A stretch of DNA of 64,000 nucleotides from NCBI GenBank assembly GCA_963800275.1, contig CAWDAI010000008.1, positions 172,687 through 236,686 of the forward strand, read 5' to 3'. The position numbers and the translations under genes are program-made. The notes below the pieces were generated by a model. That model had not been told where the DNA came from. It did not search any database and was given only the letters and a program-made list of their open reading frames with translations. Positions 50,044 to 58,502 of this stretch are shown here, piece by piece. Each line of letters begins with the position of its first letter. Within the stretch, counting starts at the first letter, position 1. Origin of the DNA: JAFMJV01 sp963800275. Its GTDB lineage: Bacteria; Chloroflexota; Limnocylindria; Limnocylindrales; CSP1-4.

Positions 50044-50886
50044 ATGCGACGACCACCGCTGACGCGCCCGGCGGCCCTGATCCTGGGGTTGGTGCTGGCG
50101 CTGGCCGCCACGTCTGCCCTCTCGCCGCCTTCTGCCGCGCATGAGGCGGGCGTGGGCTGGTCGCTCGGCCCCCGGCTCTCAGAGGCGGTCGCGAGCGTGC
50201 TGGCCAGGGCCGTCAGCCCGCCCGGGCCGTATCGCCAGAACCTCTTCGAGCGGGGCGACTTCGTGCACCAGCAAACGGCCTGGTGGTGCGTGGCGGCCTC
50301 GGTCCAGATGATGATGAACATGATGGCGCCGGGGCCGCCGGATCGGAGTCGGGCCCTGCAGCGGCGTCTGCACTTCCAGGCGCGCGCCCTCGACCGTGAA
50401 GGCGACGCGTACTGGCGGCGCCTGGCCGGCGAGGAGCGTTGGCGCAAGGGCTTGCACGGGCTTGGCCTCGACGACTGGGCCGGCCTGCTCGATGCTCGGG
50501 GCTTCGGGCCCTATCGCCTGGCCCGCGCCGGCTCGCGGGCAGCTGCCATCCGCAAGGCGGCCCGGGCCATCCGCCTGACCGGCCGGCCGGTGGGGCTGGT
50601 GGTCTGGCGTGGCGCACACGCCTGGGTCATGTCTGGCTTCAAGGCAGACCGCGACCCGGCGTTCAGCGCTGACTTCCGGGTGCGCAAGGTCTTCGTCTCT
50701 GACCCGTGGTACCCCACGGTGAGCTCCATCTGGGGCAGGTCACCGCGACCGAACACGGCCATGACCGTGAAGGCCCTGGCCCACGACTTCCTGCCCTACG
50801 ACCGGCCCGGCCGGCGGCATCCCTGGCGCGACGGCAGGTTCCTGCTCATCCTGCCCGAGCTGCCCGCTCCGGCCGCTGCCGGCTGA
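50044..50886 (+). CDS. Secreted C39-like papain-fold protein
   Basis: A 280-aa exported protein with a signal peptide (RPAALILGLVLALAATSALSPPSAAHE). Its core has the Peptidase_C39-like layout: FVHQQTAWWCVAASVQMM with C82, later VWRGAHAWVMSGF with H192, then VSDPWYP with D220, a plausible Cys-His-Asp triad. It may cleave peptides or be a binding variant. TAAGGT (50031-50036) lies 7 bases before the ATG, so the gene is likely leaderless. It converges with msrB. Confidence 0.75.
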   Translation: MRRPPLTRPAALILGLVLALAATSALSPPSAAHEAGVGWSLGPRLSEAVASVLARAVSPPGPYRQNLFERGDFVHQQTAWWCVAASVQMMMNMMAPGPPDRSRALQRRLHFQARALDREGDAYWRRLAGEERWRKGLHGLGLDDWAGLLDARGFGPYRLARAGSRAAAIRKAARAIRLTGRPVGLVVWRGAHAWVMSGFKADRDPAFSADFRVRKVFVSDPWYPTVSSIWGRSPRPNTAMTVKALAHDFLPYDRPGRRHPWRDGRFLLILPELPAPAAAG

Positions 50887-50892
50887 GCCCGT

Positions 50893-51306
50893 CTATTCGG
50901 CGTCCGGGTCGAGCTCGATCGCGAGCGAGTTGATGCAGTAGCGCTGGCCGGTCGGGTCGGGGCCGTCATCGAAGACGTGGCCCAGGTGGCCGCCGCAGTT
51001 GGCACAGGCAGCCTCTGTCCTGACCATGCCGAAGGAGCGGTCGGTCTCGAAGGCGATGGCCCCCTCGGCTGCGGGCTGCCAGAAGCTGGGCCAGCCCGAG
51101 CCGGAGTCGTACTTGGTGTCTGAGGCGAACAGCTCCGCGCCGCAGCCGGCGCAGCGGTAGGTCCCCGACCGCTTCTCGTCAAGGTATTCGCCGGCGAAGG
51201 GGCGTTCGGTGCCCTTCTCGCGGAGCACGCGATAGCGCTCGGGGGAGAGCCGCTCGCGCCACTCGTCCTCGCGGCTGGGCAGGGGAGGGGTTCGTTCGTC
51301 GTTCAT
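50893..51306 (-). CDS. msrB: Peptide-methionine (R)-S-oxide reductase
   Basis: Repairs oxidised methionine. The 137-aa product has the zinc cysteine pairs CAGC and CANC, KYDSGSGWPSFW, GGHLGHVFDDGP and the catalytic Cys in QRYCINSLAIEL. ATG 51306 gives the standard length; TACTCT (51318-51313) is 6 bases upstream, so it is probably leaderless. MsrA is not in the window. The enzyme would draw on thioredoxin reduced by TrxB. Confidence 0.96.
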   Translation of the reverse strand: MNDERTPPLPSREDEWRERLSPERYRVLREKGTERPFAGEYLDEKRSGTYRCAGCGAELFASDTKYDSGSGWPSFWQPAAEGAIAFETDRSFGMVRTEAACANCGGHLGHVFDDGPDPTGQRYCINSLAIELDPDAE

Positions 51307-51415
51307 GGGCCCAGAGTATGCCCGCGCCATGACGAGCCCGTGAACATGGCCTCGGCCGTGCTCCTCGCGGGCGCCCACGGAGCGCGCGGGTCGGAGCGCA
51401 TGCGACGATAGCGCC

Positions 51416-51790
51416 ATGACCCTGCTCTTCATCGGCCTCGGCGGCGCGCTCGGTGCCATCTCGCGCTACCTGGTCCAGGGTTGGGTACAGGATTTCGCCG
51501 GCGGTCGCTTCCCGTGGGGCACCTTCGCGGTCAACATCTCTGGCTCGTTCCTGCTCGGCCTCGTCTTCGCCCTGGCCATGGATCGGGGCGTACTCTCACC
51601 GGAGGTGCGAGTGCCGGTCATGGTCGGCTTCATCGGCTCCTACACCACCTTCTCCACGCTCATGCTCGAGTCGTGGACGCTGGTGGAGGATGGCGACCTC
51701 ATGCGCGTGCTGGCGAACCTGGCGCTTTCGGTGCTCGTGGGCATGGTCGCGGTCGTGGCCGGGCTGGCAGTAGGGAGGTTGGTTCCATGA
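51416..51790 (+). CDS. crcB: Fluoride channel CrcB/Fluc
   Basis: Small four-helix membrane channel (124 aa) that exports fluoride as a dual-topology dimer. Motifs are GGALGAISRYLVQGW, WGTFAVNISGSFLLGLVFAL (with the conserved Asn) and VGFIGSYTTFSTLMLESW. The next gene overlaps by 4 bases (ATGA) and encodes DUF190, a frequent CrcB partner. No fluoride riboswitch is recognised in the ~100 bases upstream. Confidence 0.95.
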   Translation: MTLLFIGLGGALGAISRYLVQGWVQDFAGGRFPWGTFAVNISGSFLLGLVFALAMDRGVLSPEVRVPVMVGFIGSYTTFSTLMLESWTLVEDGDLMRVLANLALSVLVGMVAVVAGLAVGRLVP

Positions 51791-52131
51791 CCATCGAAGG
51801 GACAGCGCTTCTGGCGCGTATCTACATCGGGGAATTGGACCGCTGGGACGGCCGGCCGCTCCATGATGCCATCGTCGAGAAGCTGCGGGCCTCCGGGGTG
51901 GCCGGCGCGACCGTGCTGCGGGGTATCGAGGGCTATGGGCGCGCGTCACGTCTGCACACCGCATCGATCCTGCGACTCTCGGAGGACCTGCCTATCCTTA
52001 TCGAGGTGGTGGACCGCGAGGAGCGATTGCGAGCGATCCTGCCTGAGATCGACGCCATGGTCGATGGCGGCGTGATCACCCTCGAGCACGTGGAGGTCAT
52101 CGCCGACCGCGCCCCGGCCCTGAACGAATAG
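51787..52131 (+). CDS. DUF190 protein, CrcB-associated
   Basis: PII-like fold protein of 114 aa: LLARIYIGELDRWDGRPLHDAIVEKLRASGVAGATVLRGIEGYGRASRLHTASILRLSEDLPILIEVVDREERL. It follows crcB with an ATGA overlap. DUF190 commonly neighbours CrcB and may regulate or sense, but no biochemical role is established. Confidence 0.92.
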   Translation: MTIEGTALLARIYIGELDRWDGRPLHDAIVEKLRASGVAGATVLRGIEGYGRASRLHTASILRLSEDLPILIEVVDREERLRAILPEIDAMVDGGVITLEHVEVIADRAPALNE

Positions 52132-52208
52132 GCGGCCCCGGCCAGACGTACTCTTTCGCGGACGCCGCGTCCACCCTTGCCCACCTTCGCTTCGGGAGAC
52201 CGCCCACG

Positions 52209-53765
52209 ATGCTCCTTCTTCGCTTCCTCATCCTCGTCCTCTCGCTCGGCCTGGCGCTGGCCCCCGCCGCGCCCGTCGGTGCCCAGGACCTCGAACGCCG
52301 ACCCGTGGACGAGCCGCTCTACGGCCTCAGCTCGGTCGTGCCCGCCGACTGGCAGGAGCAGGGCGGCGGGGTCTACTCGCGCGGCACCCCGCCCGCCGAT
52401 CTGGCCCTCATCGCCATCCAGTCCACGGCGGCCACCGTCGACCAGCTGTGGCCCAGCCTGTTGCCCCAGCTGGCCCTGACGGACGTCCCTGCGCCCACCG
52501 GCAGCTATGACTCCGACCGTTTCGAGTGGGATCTCTATCGCCTGGATGTGCCGATCGGCGCGACGACCGTCTCGGTGGAGCTGGCCCTGGCCGAGGAAGC
52601 CGGGACCACCTACCTCGTGCTGCTGCAGTCTGCGCCCGACGACTTCGAGACCCTGCGTGAGAGCGTCTTCCTGCCGGCGGTGGACGCCCTCGCGCCTCTG
52701 GCGCCCGAGGCCACGCCCGACCCCTCGACCTTCGACTACAGCATCGAGGAGGTGGCCTTCCCCGGTGGCCCCGAGGGCGTGGAGCTCGCCGGCACCCTCA
52801 CGCTGCCGCCCGGCCCGGGGCCGCACCCGGTCGTGGTCACCATGTCCGGCTCCGGCCCGCAGGACCGTGATGAGTCGATGCGACCCCTGACCGCGCTCAA
52901 GCCCTTCGCTGTCCTCGCCGATGCGCTCACCAGCCAGGGGGTGGGTGTCCTGCGCTATGACGACCGCGGCGTCGGTTCCTCCACCGGTGACTACGGGGCT
53001 GCGACGATCGAGGACCTCGCGGAGGATGCTCGAGCCGCCATCGACTACCTCGAGACGCGGGCGGACGTGGACCCGGCCCGGATCGGGCTCTTGGGGCATA
53101 GCGAGGGCGGGATCTATGCCGCCATGCTGGGCGCCTCCGACCCGCGAGTCGCCTTCATCGGCATGATGGCACCGGCGGTCATCGACGGGCTCGACCTCCT
53201 TATCGAGCAGAACATGGCCTTGGTGCGCACTAGTGGTGCCAGCGAGGACCGAGTCCAGGCGATCGGAGACTACACGCGCTCAGCCCTGCCCCTGGCGGTC
53301 GCGGGGGACTTCGATGCACTCGAGGCGCTGACGCGCGAGTTCTACGGTTCGTTCTGGGACAGCCTGACCGACGCGGAGCAGGTGGTCAGCGGCGATCGTG
53401 AGACCTTCGCCCAGCGGCAGGTCGAGAGCGTGATGCCGACCTACGAGTCCGACTGGTTCCGCTCCCTGCTGGCCTATGACCCCGGCCCCGACTGGGAGCA
53501 GGTGACCGTCCCCGTGCTGGGGATCTTCGGTGGCAAAGACGTGCAGGTCATCGCCGAGTCTAACGAGGCGGCGCTGCGCGAGGCTCTCGCAGCTGCCGGC
53601 AACGACGACGTGACCACCCTCATCCTGCCAGACGCCAACCACCTCTTCCAGGCTGCCGACACTGGTGCCGTGGCCGAGTACGCGCGCCTCGAGCCGGTCT
53701 TCGTGGACGGCTTCGTGGACACCGTGGTGGAGTGGTTCGTCGAACGGGCAGGAGTCGGGGCATAG
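52209..53765 (+). CDS. Secreted alpha/beta hydrolase
   Basis: A 518-aa exported protein with signal peptide (LLLRFLILVLSLGLALAPAAPVGAQDL). The first ~170 residues are a separate beta-rich domain; the hydrolase domain starts near 180 (VAFPGGPEGVELAGTLTLP). It has TMSGSGPQDRDES (oxyanion region), RYDDRGVGSSTGDY and the nucleophile elbow GLLGHSEGG. FGGKDVQV and DANHLFQ supply the Asp and His. It is likely an esterase or peptidase-like enzyme. GGGAGA is 9-14 bases before ATG 52209. Confidence 0.86.
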   Translation: MLLLRFLILVLSLGLALAPAAPVGAQDLERRPVDEPLYGLSSVVPADWQEQGGGVYSRGTPPADLALIAIQSTAATVDQLWPSLLPQLALTDVPAPTGSYDSDRFEWDLYRLDVPIGATTVSVELALAEEAGTTYLVLLQSAPDDFETLRESVFLPAVDALAPLAPEATPDPSTFDYSIEEVAFPGGPEGVELAGTLTLPPGPGPHPVVVTMSGSGPQDRDESMRPLTALKPFAVLADALTSQGVGVLRYDDRGVGSSTGDYGAATIEDLAEDARAAIDYLETRADVDPARIGLLGHSEGGIYAAMLGASDPRVAFIGMMAPAVIDGLDLLIEQNMALVRTSGASEDRVQAIGDYTRSALPLAVAGDFDALEALTREFYGSFWDSLTDAEQVVSGDRETFAQRQVESVMPTYESDWFRSLLAYDPGPDWEQVTVPVLGIFGGKDVQVIAESNEAALREALAAAGNDDVTTLILPDANHLFQAADTGAVAEYARLEPVFVDGFVDTVVEWFVERAGVGA

Positions 53766-53767
53766 CC

Positions 53768-55340
53768 ATGGCCGACCGGCCTGCCGACGCTTTGGCCCAG
53801 GCGACGGGGGAGGGCTGGCATCCCGAGCCCGAGCTGCTCGATGTTCGCGACGAGGCGCGATCCCGCCCGATCCTCGAGCTCATGGGCGAAGCGGCCTGGA
53901 CTGCCGCGCTCGACTACGTCTACGAGCACGGTCTGGAGCGCGCCATCGGCGAGCCCGCGGAGTATCACGCGATGCGCGCCGAGTTCTTCGGGCCGAGCGG
54001 CCAGCCCGGGCCGGCACCGACGGAGCCAGTGCCCTCGGAGACGCTGATCGACGAGTTCCGGGTGCGGCTCGCGCCCCACCAGGCGAATGCCTGGCACCCG
54101 AGCACGTTCGCCTACTTCACGCCGGTGCCGCTGTGGGCCTCCATCGTGGGCGAGCTGTTCAGCCAGGTCGCCCACCAGGGCGTGGACGTCTGGCACTGCA
54201 GTCCGTCGGCGACCTTCGTGGAGGAGGAGACGGTGCGCTGGCTGTGCGACCTGGTGGGCTATCCGCACGCTTCGTTCGGCCTCTTCACCTCTGGCGGCGT
54301 GATGGCCAACATCATGGCCCTGGACGTCGCGCGCGATGTCCACCTGCGCCGCCTGCGCGGCCTGGACCACCCGCCCCGCGGCGCGGAGCTGGCCGGCGTG
54401 CGCGTCTACGTCAGCGATCAGGCGCACTTCTCCATCAAGCGAGCCCTCGACACGCTCGGATTCCCCGACGAGACGCTGGTGAGGCTGCCCAGCGACGAGG
54501 GGCTGCGCCTGACCGCCCTCCCGGTGGCCGAGGCCATCGTGCGCGACCGTGATGCGGGGCTGCTGCCCATGGCCATCGTGGGCACGGCCGGCACCACCAA
54601 CACCGGCGCGATCGACCGCCTGCCCGAGCTGGCGGACATGGCCGAGCGCGAGGGGCTCTGGCTGCACGTGGACGCGGCCTACGGCGGGGCGGCCCGACTG
54701 TCGCCGCGGCTGGCGCCGCTGGTGGACGGGCTGGCGCGTGCCGATTTCGATCACCATCGATCCCCAGAAGTGGTTCTTCCAGGCCTACGACATCGGTGGC
54801 CTGCTGCTGCGAGACGGCTCCTTGCTGGAGCGCGTGTTCTCGTATCGGCCGGAGTACTACCGCGGCTCGGGCGACCCGCGGCGCGCACCCGATGCCCACT
54901 CCGAGGAGCTCGACTTCTACCGCCTGAGCATCGAGGGCACCCGTCGCTGGCGGGCGCTCAAGCTGTGGTTCAGCTGGAAGCACCTGGGTACACCGGGCCT
55001 GGGGCGGCTGGTGGAGCAGACGGTGGACCTGGCGGAGGCCTTGAAGGACCGCATCCGGGCTGCCACGGACTTCGAGCTGGCCGAGGAGTCGAACCTGTCC
55101 GTGGTCTGTTTCCGCTACCTGCCCGAAGGGGACGGTGACGAGGCCCCGGCACGGGCTGCCGTCGACGTGCGGCAGGACGCGGTGCAGTCGGCCCTGCAGC
55201 TCTCCGGCCGGGGCTTCCTGACCACCACTCGCCTGCACGGTCGCACCTGGCTGCGCGCGGGCATCCTCAACTACACCGCTACCGGCGCAGATCTCGACGC
55301 CCTGCTGGCCGACATCCGGGAGCTGACGCAGGGCCGCTGA
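53768..55340 (+). CDS. Group II PLP-dependent amino acid decarboxylase, with a frame break at ~54745
   Basis: Aromatic-amino-acid/glutamate decarboxylase-like enzyme. The first frame (from ATG 53768) gives NAWHPSTFAYFTPVPLWASIVGEL, FTSGGVMANIMAL, SDQAHFSIKRALDTLGF and VGTAGTTNTGAIDRLPELADMA...LHVDAAYGGAARL. The second frame resumes with SITIDPQKWFFQAYDIGGLLLRD, containing the PLP Lys, and runs to the stop at 55338-55340. An extra T in the TTT at 54745-54747 separates them: removing one T restores ADSITIDPQKW. It is either a sequencing error or a very recent null mutation. The substrate is unknown. Confidence 0.87.
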
Positions 55341-55471
55341 CGCCTGCCTGCTGATGCTGTCGTCCGACCCGGCGCCGGCAAGATGGAAGAAGTCGGGCCC
55401 GATCTGCCTACCTACAGGGAGAGGCCCCGGCCGGGGCCCGCGCCGGCACCTGTCGGTGGCAGACTCGAGGG

Positions 55472-56037
55472 GTGATGGACCGGGATCTCGTGGTTCAGGC
55501 ACAGCGGGGTGATCTGGGCGCATTCGAAGCGCTGGCGACATCGAGCCATCCGCGGCTCTTCCGGGTCGCGTTGGGCATCTTGCGCGACGCCGACCGGGCT
55601 GAGGACGCGACGCAGGCCACGATGGTCGATGTCTGGAGATACCTGCCCCGGCTGCGTGACCCGCAGGCCTTCGACAGCTGGTCCTACCGCCTGCTCGTCC
55701 GCGCCTGCTCACGGGAGGCCCGGGACGTGCCGCGGCGGCTACCCGAGATCGAGTCGCCGCACGACCGGAGCCACCCGCGGCGGACACGATCGCCGGCGTC
55801 GCCGACCGCGACCAGCTGGAGCGTGGCTTCCGGCGGCTGTCCGTCGAGCACCGTGCGGTCATCGTGCTGCGATACCTGATGGACCTGCCACACGACCGCA
55901 TCGCCGAGGCGCTCGACATCGCGCCGGGCACGGTGGGCTCGCGGCTCAACCGGGCGATGGGCGCCCTGCGCGCAGCGATCGAGGCGGACGATCGCCCAGC
56001 CCCCGCCCTCGCCCAGGCCAGGGAGGCAGATCGATGA
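55472..56037 (+). CDS. ECF-type sigma factor, with a frame break at ~55765
   Basis: Region 2 is in the first frame (DLVVQAQRGDLGAFEALATSSHPRLFRVALGILRDADRAEDATQATMVDVWRYLPRL). Region 4 is in another (LERGFRRLSVEHRAVIVLRYLMDLPHDRIAEALDIAPGTVGSRLNRAMGALRAAI) and ends at TGA 56035-56037. One missing base around 55760-55775, in the linker, accounts for it. The downstream gene starts at 56034 within this stop (ATGA), which supports the second frame as the true end. The start is GTG 55472 or ATG 55475. Confidence 0.82.
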
Positions 56038-57956
56038 ACGAGCGCCTGCTGGCAGCGGAGGTCAGCGAGTGGCTCAAGGACAGCGATGTCCCCGCGCGGG
56101 ACGCGCGCGCCAGCGTCGACGCCGCCGTGGCCCGAGCGACAACGACACGCCAGGCCGGTCGCCGGCCACGGCCATCGCTGCCACGCATCGCCGCTGCGGG
56201 TCCGGCCATGGCGACGTCCGCCGTGGCCTTCTCGCTGGTCATCCTCGCGGGCGCGCTGGCCGCCTGGCTGCTGTCGGGTGGGTCCGACCCCGCTGGCCTC
56301 GGCAGCGGGGCGTCGCCCCGGGGATCCGATGGTGATCCGGTCCATTGGCAGACAGACGTGGTCGACCTACAGGCCGACGCCTTCAGCCTCGCCGTCAACG
56401 ACTTCGTCTTTACCCTCGCGGGCACCGAGCCGACGGTCCAGGCTGACTCCGGCTCCCCCGGTGCCCCGGTGCTCGAGCTCGCGTGGGTCGAGCACGGAGT
56501 CAAGCAACGCATGATCTGGTCCTTCTTCCACGACGAGTCCGACTGGTGGGTAGGGGAGATCCGTGCCTACGACGGCTTCGCGGATGGCCAGTGGGTGAGG
56601 GCCGACGGCCCCTTCTTCGAGTCCCCCCTCGGGGCGGCCTACGAGGGCGACGTTCGCGTCGAGCTGGTGGGTGACGGCCGCCCGGAGGATCCGGGCAAGC
56701 GCGTCCCGGCCGAGCTCGCGCTCGACGGCCTGCGCCTCTCGGTGGCGCTGCCGGGAGCGGCCAGCGGCGCTGCCGCGAGTGCCGTCGTGAGTCAGGTCCT
56801 CGGCGGGATCCGCGCCATCGGCGCCGAACTCTTCCCGCAGCCGACCCGTGAGCCACACACGCCCACGCCGACGGCTCCGACGGTGGCCCTCGAGGCTGGC
56901 GACCTCGCGCTCGTCGTGGAGCCGCTCGAGGATGGACGCGTGCGCGTCGTCGACGACGGGGCCGGGCACAACCTTCGGCGTGTCGTGTCGGTTGCGCTGA
57001 CCCCGGACGACCACGTCTGGGTCGCGACCCGAAAGGCCATCTTCGTCCTCGGCCAGCCCGGCCAGGTGGAGATCGGCGAGGGCGGCCCCCAGGGTCGCAT
57101 CGAGCACATCGAGGCCAACGACGATGGATCGCTCACCGTCCACGCCGACGGCATCTGGCGGCTCGCGGACGGCACCTGGACGCCGCTCGAGGAAGCACCT
57201 CCGAGGGCGTTCTTCTCCGACCCGGAGCTGCGCTGGCAGAGCCTGACCCTGCCCGACGGATCGACGTGGCGCAGGCCTGACGAACGTGACGGATCCGTGG
57301 ACCCCGGGCAGGAGGCGCCTGCCGCGCTCGAGCTGTGGACAGGCGAGGATTGGATCCCGTACACGCTCGACCAGATCTTCCCGCAGGCGTTGGCCCAGTA
57401 CCCTGCGGCCGAACTCGGCCAGAAGTTCCCGTGGCCAGGATCGCGGACCGACGTCTGGGCCTACTCCCGGCGCGGGCTTTCCCGGTTCGCCGATGGCGCG
57501 TGGGAGGAGGTCTCGCCTGCGTTCCTGGCGGGGCTCGTCGGCGGCCCGGTGATCGTGCGCGATGTCCTGGTCGACGACCAGGGCACGCTCTGGACGCTCG
57601 TCAAGCGTGATGACAAGGGCGCCGACGCGGTAACCGCCCAGTGGTTGCTGCGACTCGAAGACGGTGCCTGGAGCGCGATCGCGCTGGAGGCACCCGTCAA
57701 CAAGGGGACCCGATCCAACTCCTTCTACGGCCTCGACCCGCTCTTCGGGAGCGGGGTCCGCCTGTTGGAGCGTGACGAGGAGCTCGACTACCGCTACGAC
57801 TCGGACGGGCTGCGGACAGTCCGCGAGCTTGGGCCCCAGGACCCGGTCACGACATCGGACGGAGCGGTCTTCGGCACCGCCAACCCCAGGAGCGAAGGCC
57901 TGATCATGATCCCCGCGGACGGGTGGTCGTCCCGGGAAGTGTCGCCGAGCGGCTAG
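56034..57956 (+). CDS. Membrane-anchored protein with anti-sigma-like head and beta-propeller-like exterior
   Basis: A 640-aa protein not assigned to a family. The first ~55 residues (LLAAEVSEWLKDSDVPARDARASVDAAVARA) are a cytoplasmic helical head of anti-sigma size, followed by one membrane helix (MATSAVAFSLVILAGALAAWLLSGG, near 60-84). The ~550-residue exterior has repeated WD-like elements such as DGSLTVHADGIWRLADGTWTPL, DVWAYSRRGLSRFADGAWEEV and GTLWTLVKRDD, suggesting a beta-propeller. It overlaps the sigma gene by 4 bases and probably transmits an external signal to it. Its TAG shares CTAG with the converging Fur gene. Confidence 0.75.
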   Translation: MNERLLAAEVSEWLKDSDVPARDARASVDAAVARATTTRQAGRRPRPSLPRIAAAGPAMATSAVAFSLVILAGALAAWLLSGGSDPAGLGSGASPRGSDGDPVHWQTDVVDLQADAFSLAVNDFVFTLAGTEPTVQADSGSPGAPVLELAWVEHGVKQRMIWSFFHDESDWWVGEIRAYDGFADGQWVRADGPFFESPLGAAYEGDVRVELVGDGRPEDPGKRVPAELALDGLRLSVALPGAASGAAASAVVSQVLGGIRAIGAELFPQPTREPHTPTPTAPTVALEAGDLALVVEPLEDGRVRVVDDGAGHNLRRVVSVALTPDDHVWVATRKAIFVLGQPGQVEIGEGGPQGRIEHIEANDDGSLTVHADGIWRLADGTWTPLEEAPPRAFFSDPELRWQSLTLPDGSTWRRPDERDGSVDPGQEAPAALELWTGEDWIPYTLDQIFPQALAQYPAAELGQKFPWPGSRTDVWAYSRRGLSRFADGAWEEVSPAFLAGLVGGPVIVRDVLVDDQGTLWTLVKRDDKGADAVTAQWLLRLEDGAWSAIALEAPVNKGTRSNSFYGLDPLFGSGVRLLERDEELDYRYDSDGLRTVRELGPQDPVTTSDGAVFGTANPRSEGLIMIPADGWSSREVSPSG

Positions 57957-58417
57957 TCCTGCGCCTGCTCCCGGCACTTGCGGCAGACCCCGACCACGCT
58001 GAGGTGCCCAAGGTCGACGGCGAACCCACGTGTGCGCTCGAAGTCGGCCACCAGGCCGGTCACGTCGTCCGCGCTGATCTCCCAGGCGCGTCCGCAGACC
58101 GAGCAGTGCATGTGGCCGTGTTCGCGAGTCGGCATGACGTGGAACTCCTCGCGGCCGTCGAGGCCGTGGGCATGGCAGATGAGCCCGATCTCCTCGAGCA
58201 CGTCGAGCGTGCGATAGACGGTCGAAGGGGTGACCTCCTCGTCCTGCTCGCGACACCGTTCCACCAGCTCGGCACCGGTGATGTGGCCGTCGGTGCCGGC
58301 GAGGACCTCCACCAGCAACCGTCGCTGCGGCGTCCAGCGCAAGCCCCGCTCGCGCAGCAGCTGGCGGACCTCGTCCCAGGTCACCTCGGGCGCGGAAGGT
58401 AGGGCATCGGTGGGCAT
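57953..58417 (-). CDS. Fur-family metal-responsive repressor
   Basis: A 154-aa Fur-type regulator: winged helix ERGLRWTPQRRLLVEVLAGTDGHITGAELVERC and EVTPSTVYRTLDVLEEIGLICHAHGLDGREEFHVM, then the metal domain EHGHMHCSVCGRAWE and the C-terminal CRKC zinc pair. It is divergent from cbiMNQO, so it may be a Ni- or Co-responsive (Nur-like) or Zn-responsive member. ATG 58417 has TATCCT (58430-58425) 7 bases upstream, so the gene is probably leaderless and its promoter abuts that of cbiM. Confidence 0.92.
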   Translation of the reverse strand: MPTDALPSAPEVTWDEVRQLLRERGLRWTPQRRLLVEVLAGTDGHITGAELVERCREQDEEVTPSTVYRTLDVLEEIGLICHAHGLDGREEFHVMPTREHGHMHCSVCGRAWEISADDVTGLVADFERTRGFAVDLGHLSVVGVCRKCREQAQD

Positions 58418-58455
58418 GGCGACAAGGATAGTCCTCCTCGTGTGATCCGACCTTA

Positions 58456-58494
58456 TCGCAACGGATTGCAACAACGACCTGGAGCGACTACTAT
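58456..58494 (+). promoter_or_regulatory. cbiM promoter with candidate metal-repressor half-sites
   Basis: TTGCAA (58466-58471), a 17-base spacer and TACTAT (58489-58494) form a -35/-10 pair ending 8 bases before the cbiM ATG. TCGCAA at 58456-58461 repeats the -35 word 10 bases upstream. TGCAA-type half-sites recall the actinobacterial Nur box. A regulator here would control cbiMNQO and perhaps fur. No cobalamin riboswitch is present. Confidence 0.45.
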
Positions 58495-58502
58495 CGACGA
58501 CG

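Noticed and set aside
51307..51415. Fluoride riboswitch before crcB
   Set aside because: The conserved GGNGAUGG and downstream pseudoknot elements are not present in the gap, most of which is also msrB promoter.
58418..58502. Cobalamin riboswitch before cbiM
   Set aside because: The gap is only 85 bases and lacks the B12-box; promoter words for two divergent genes fill it.
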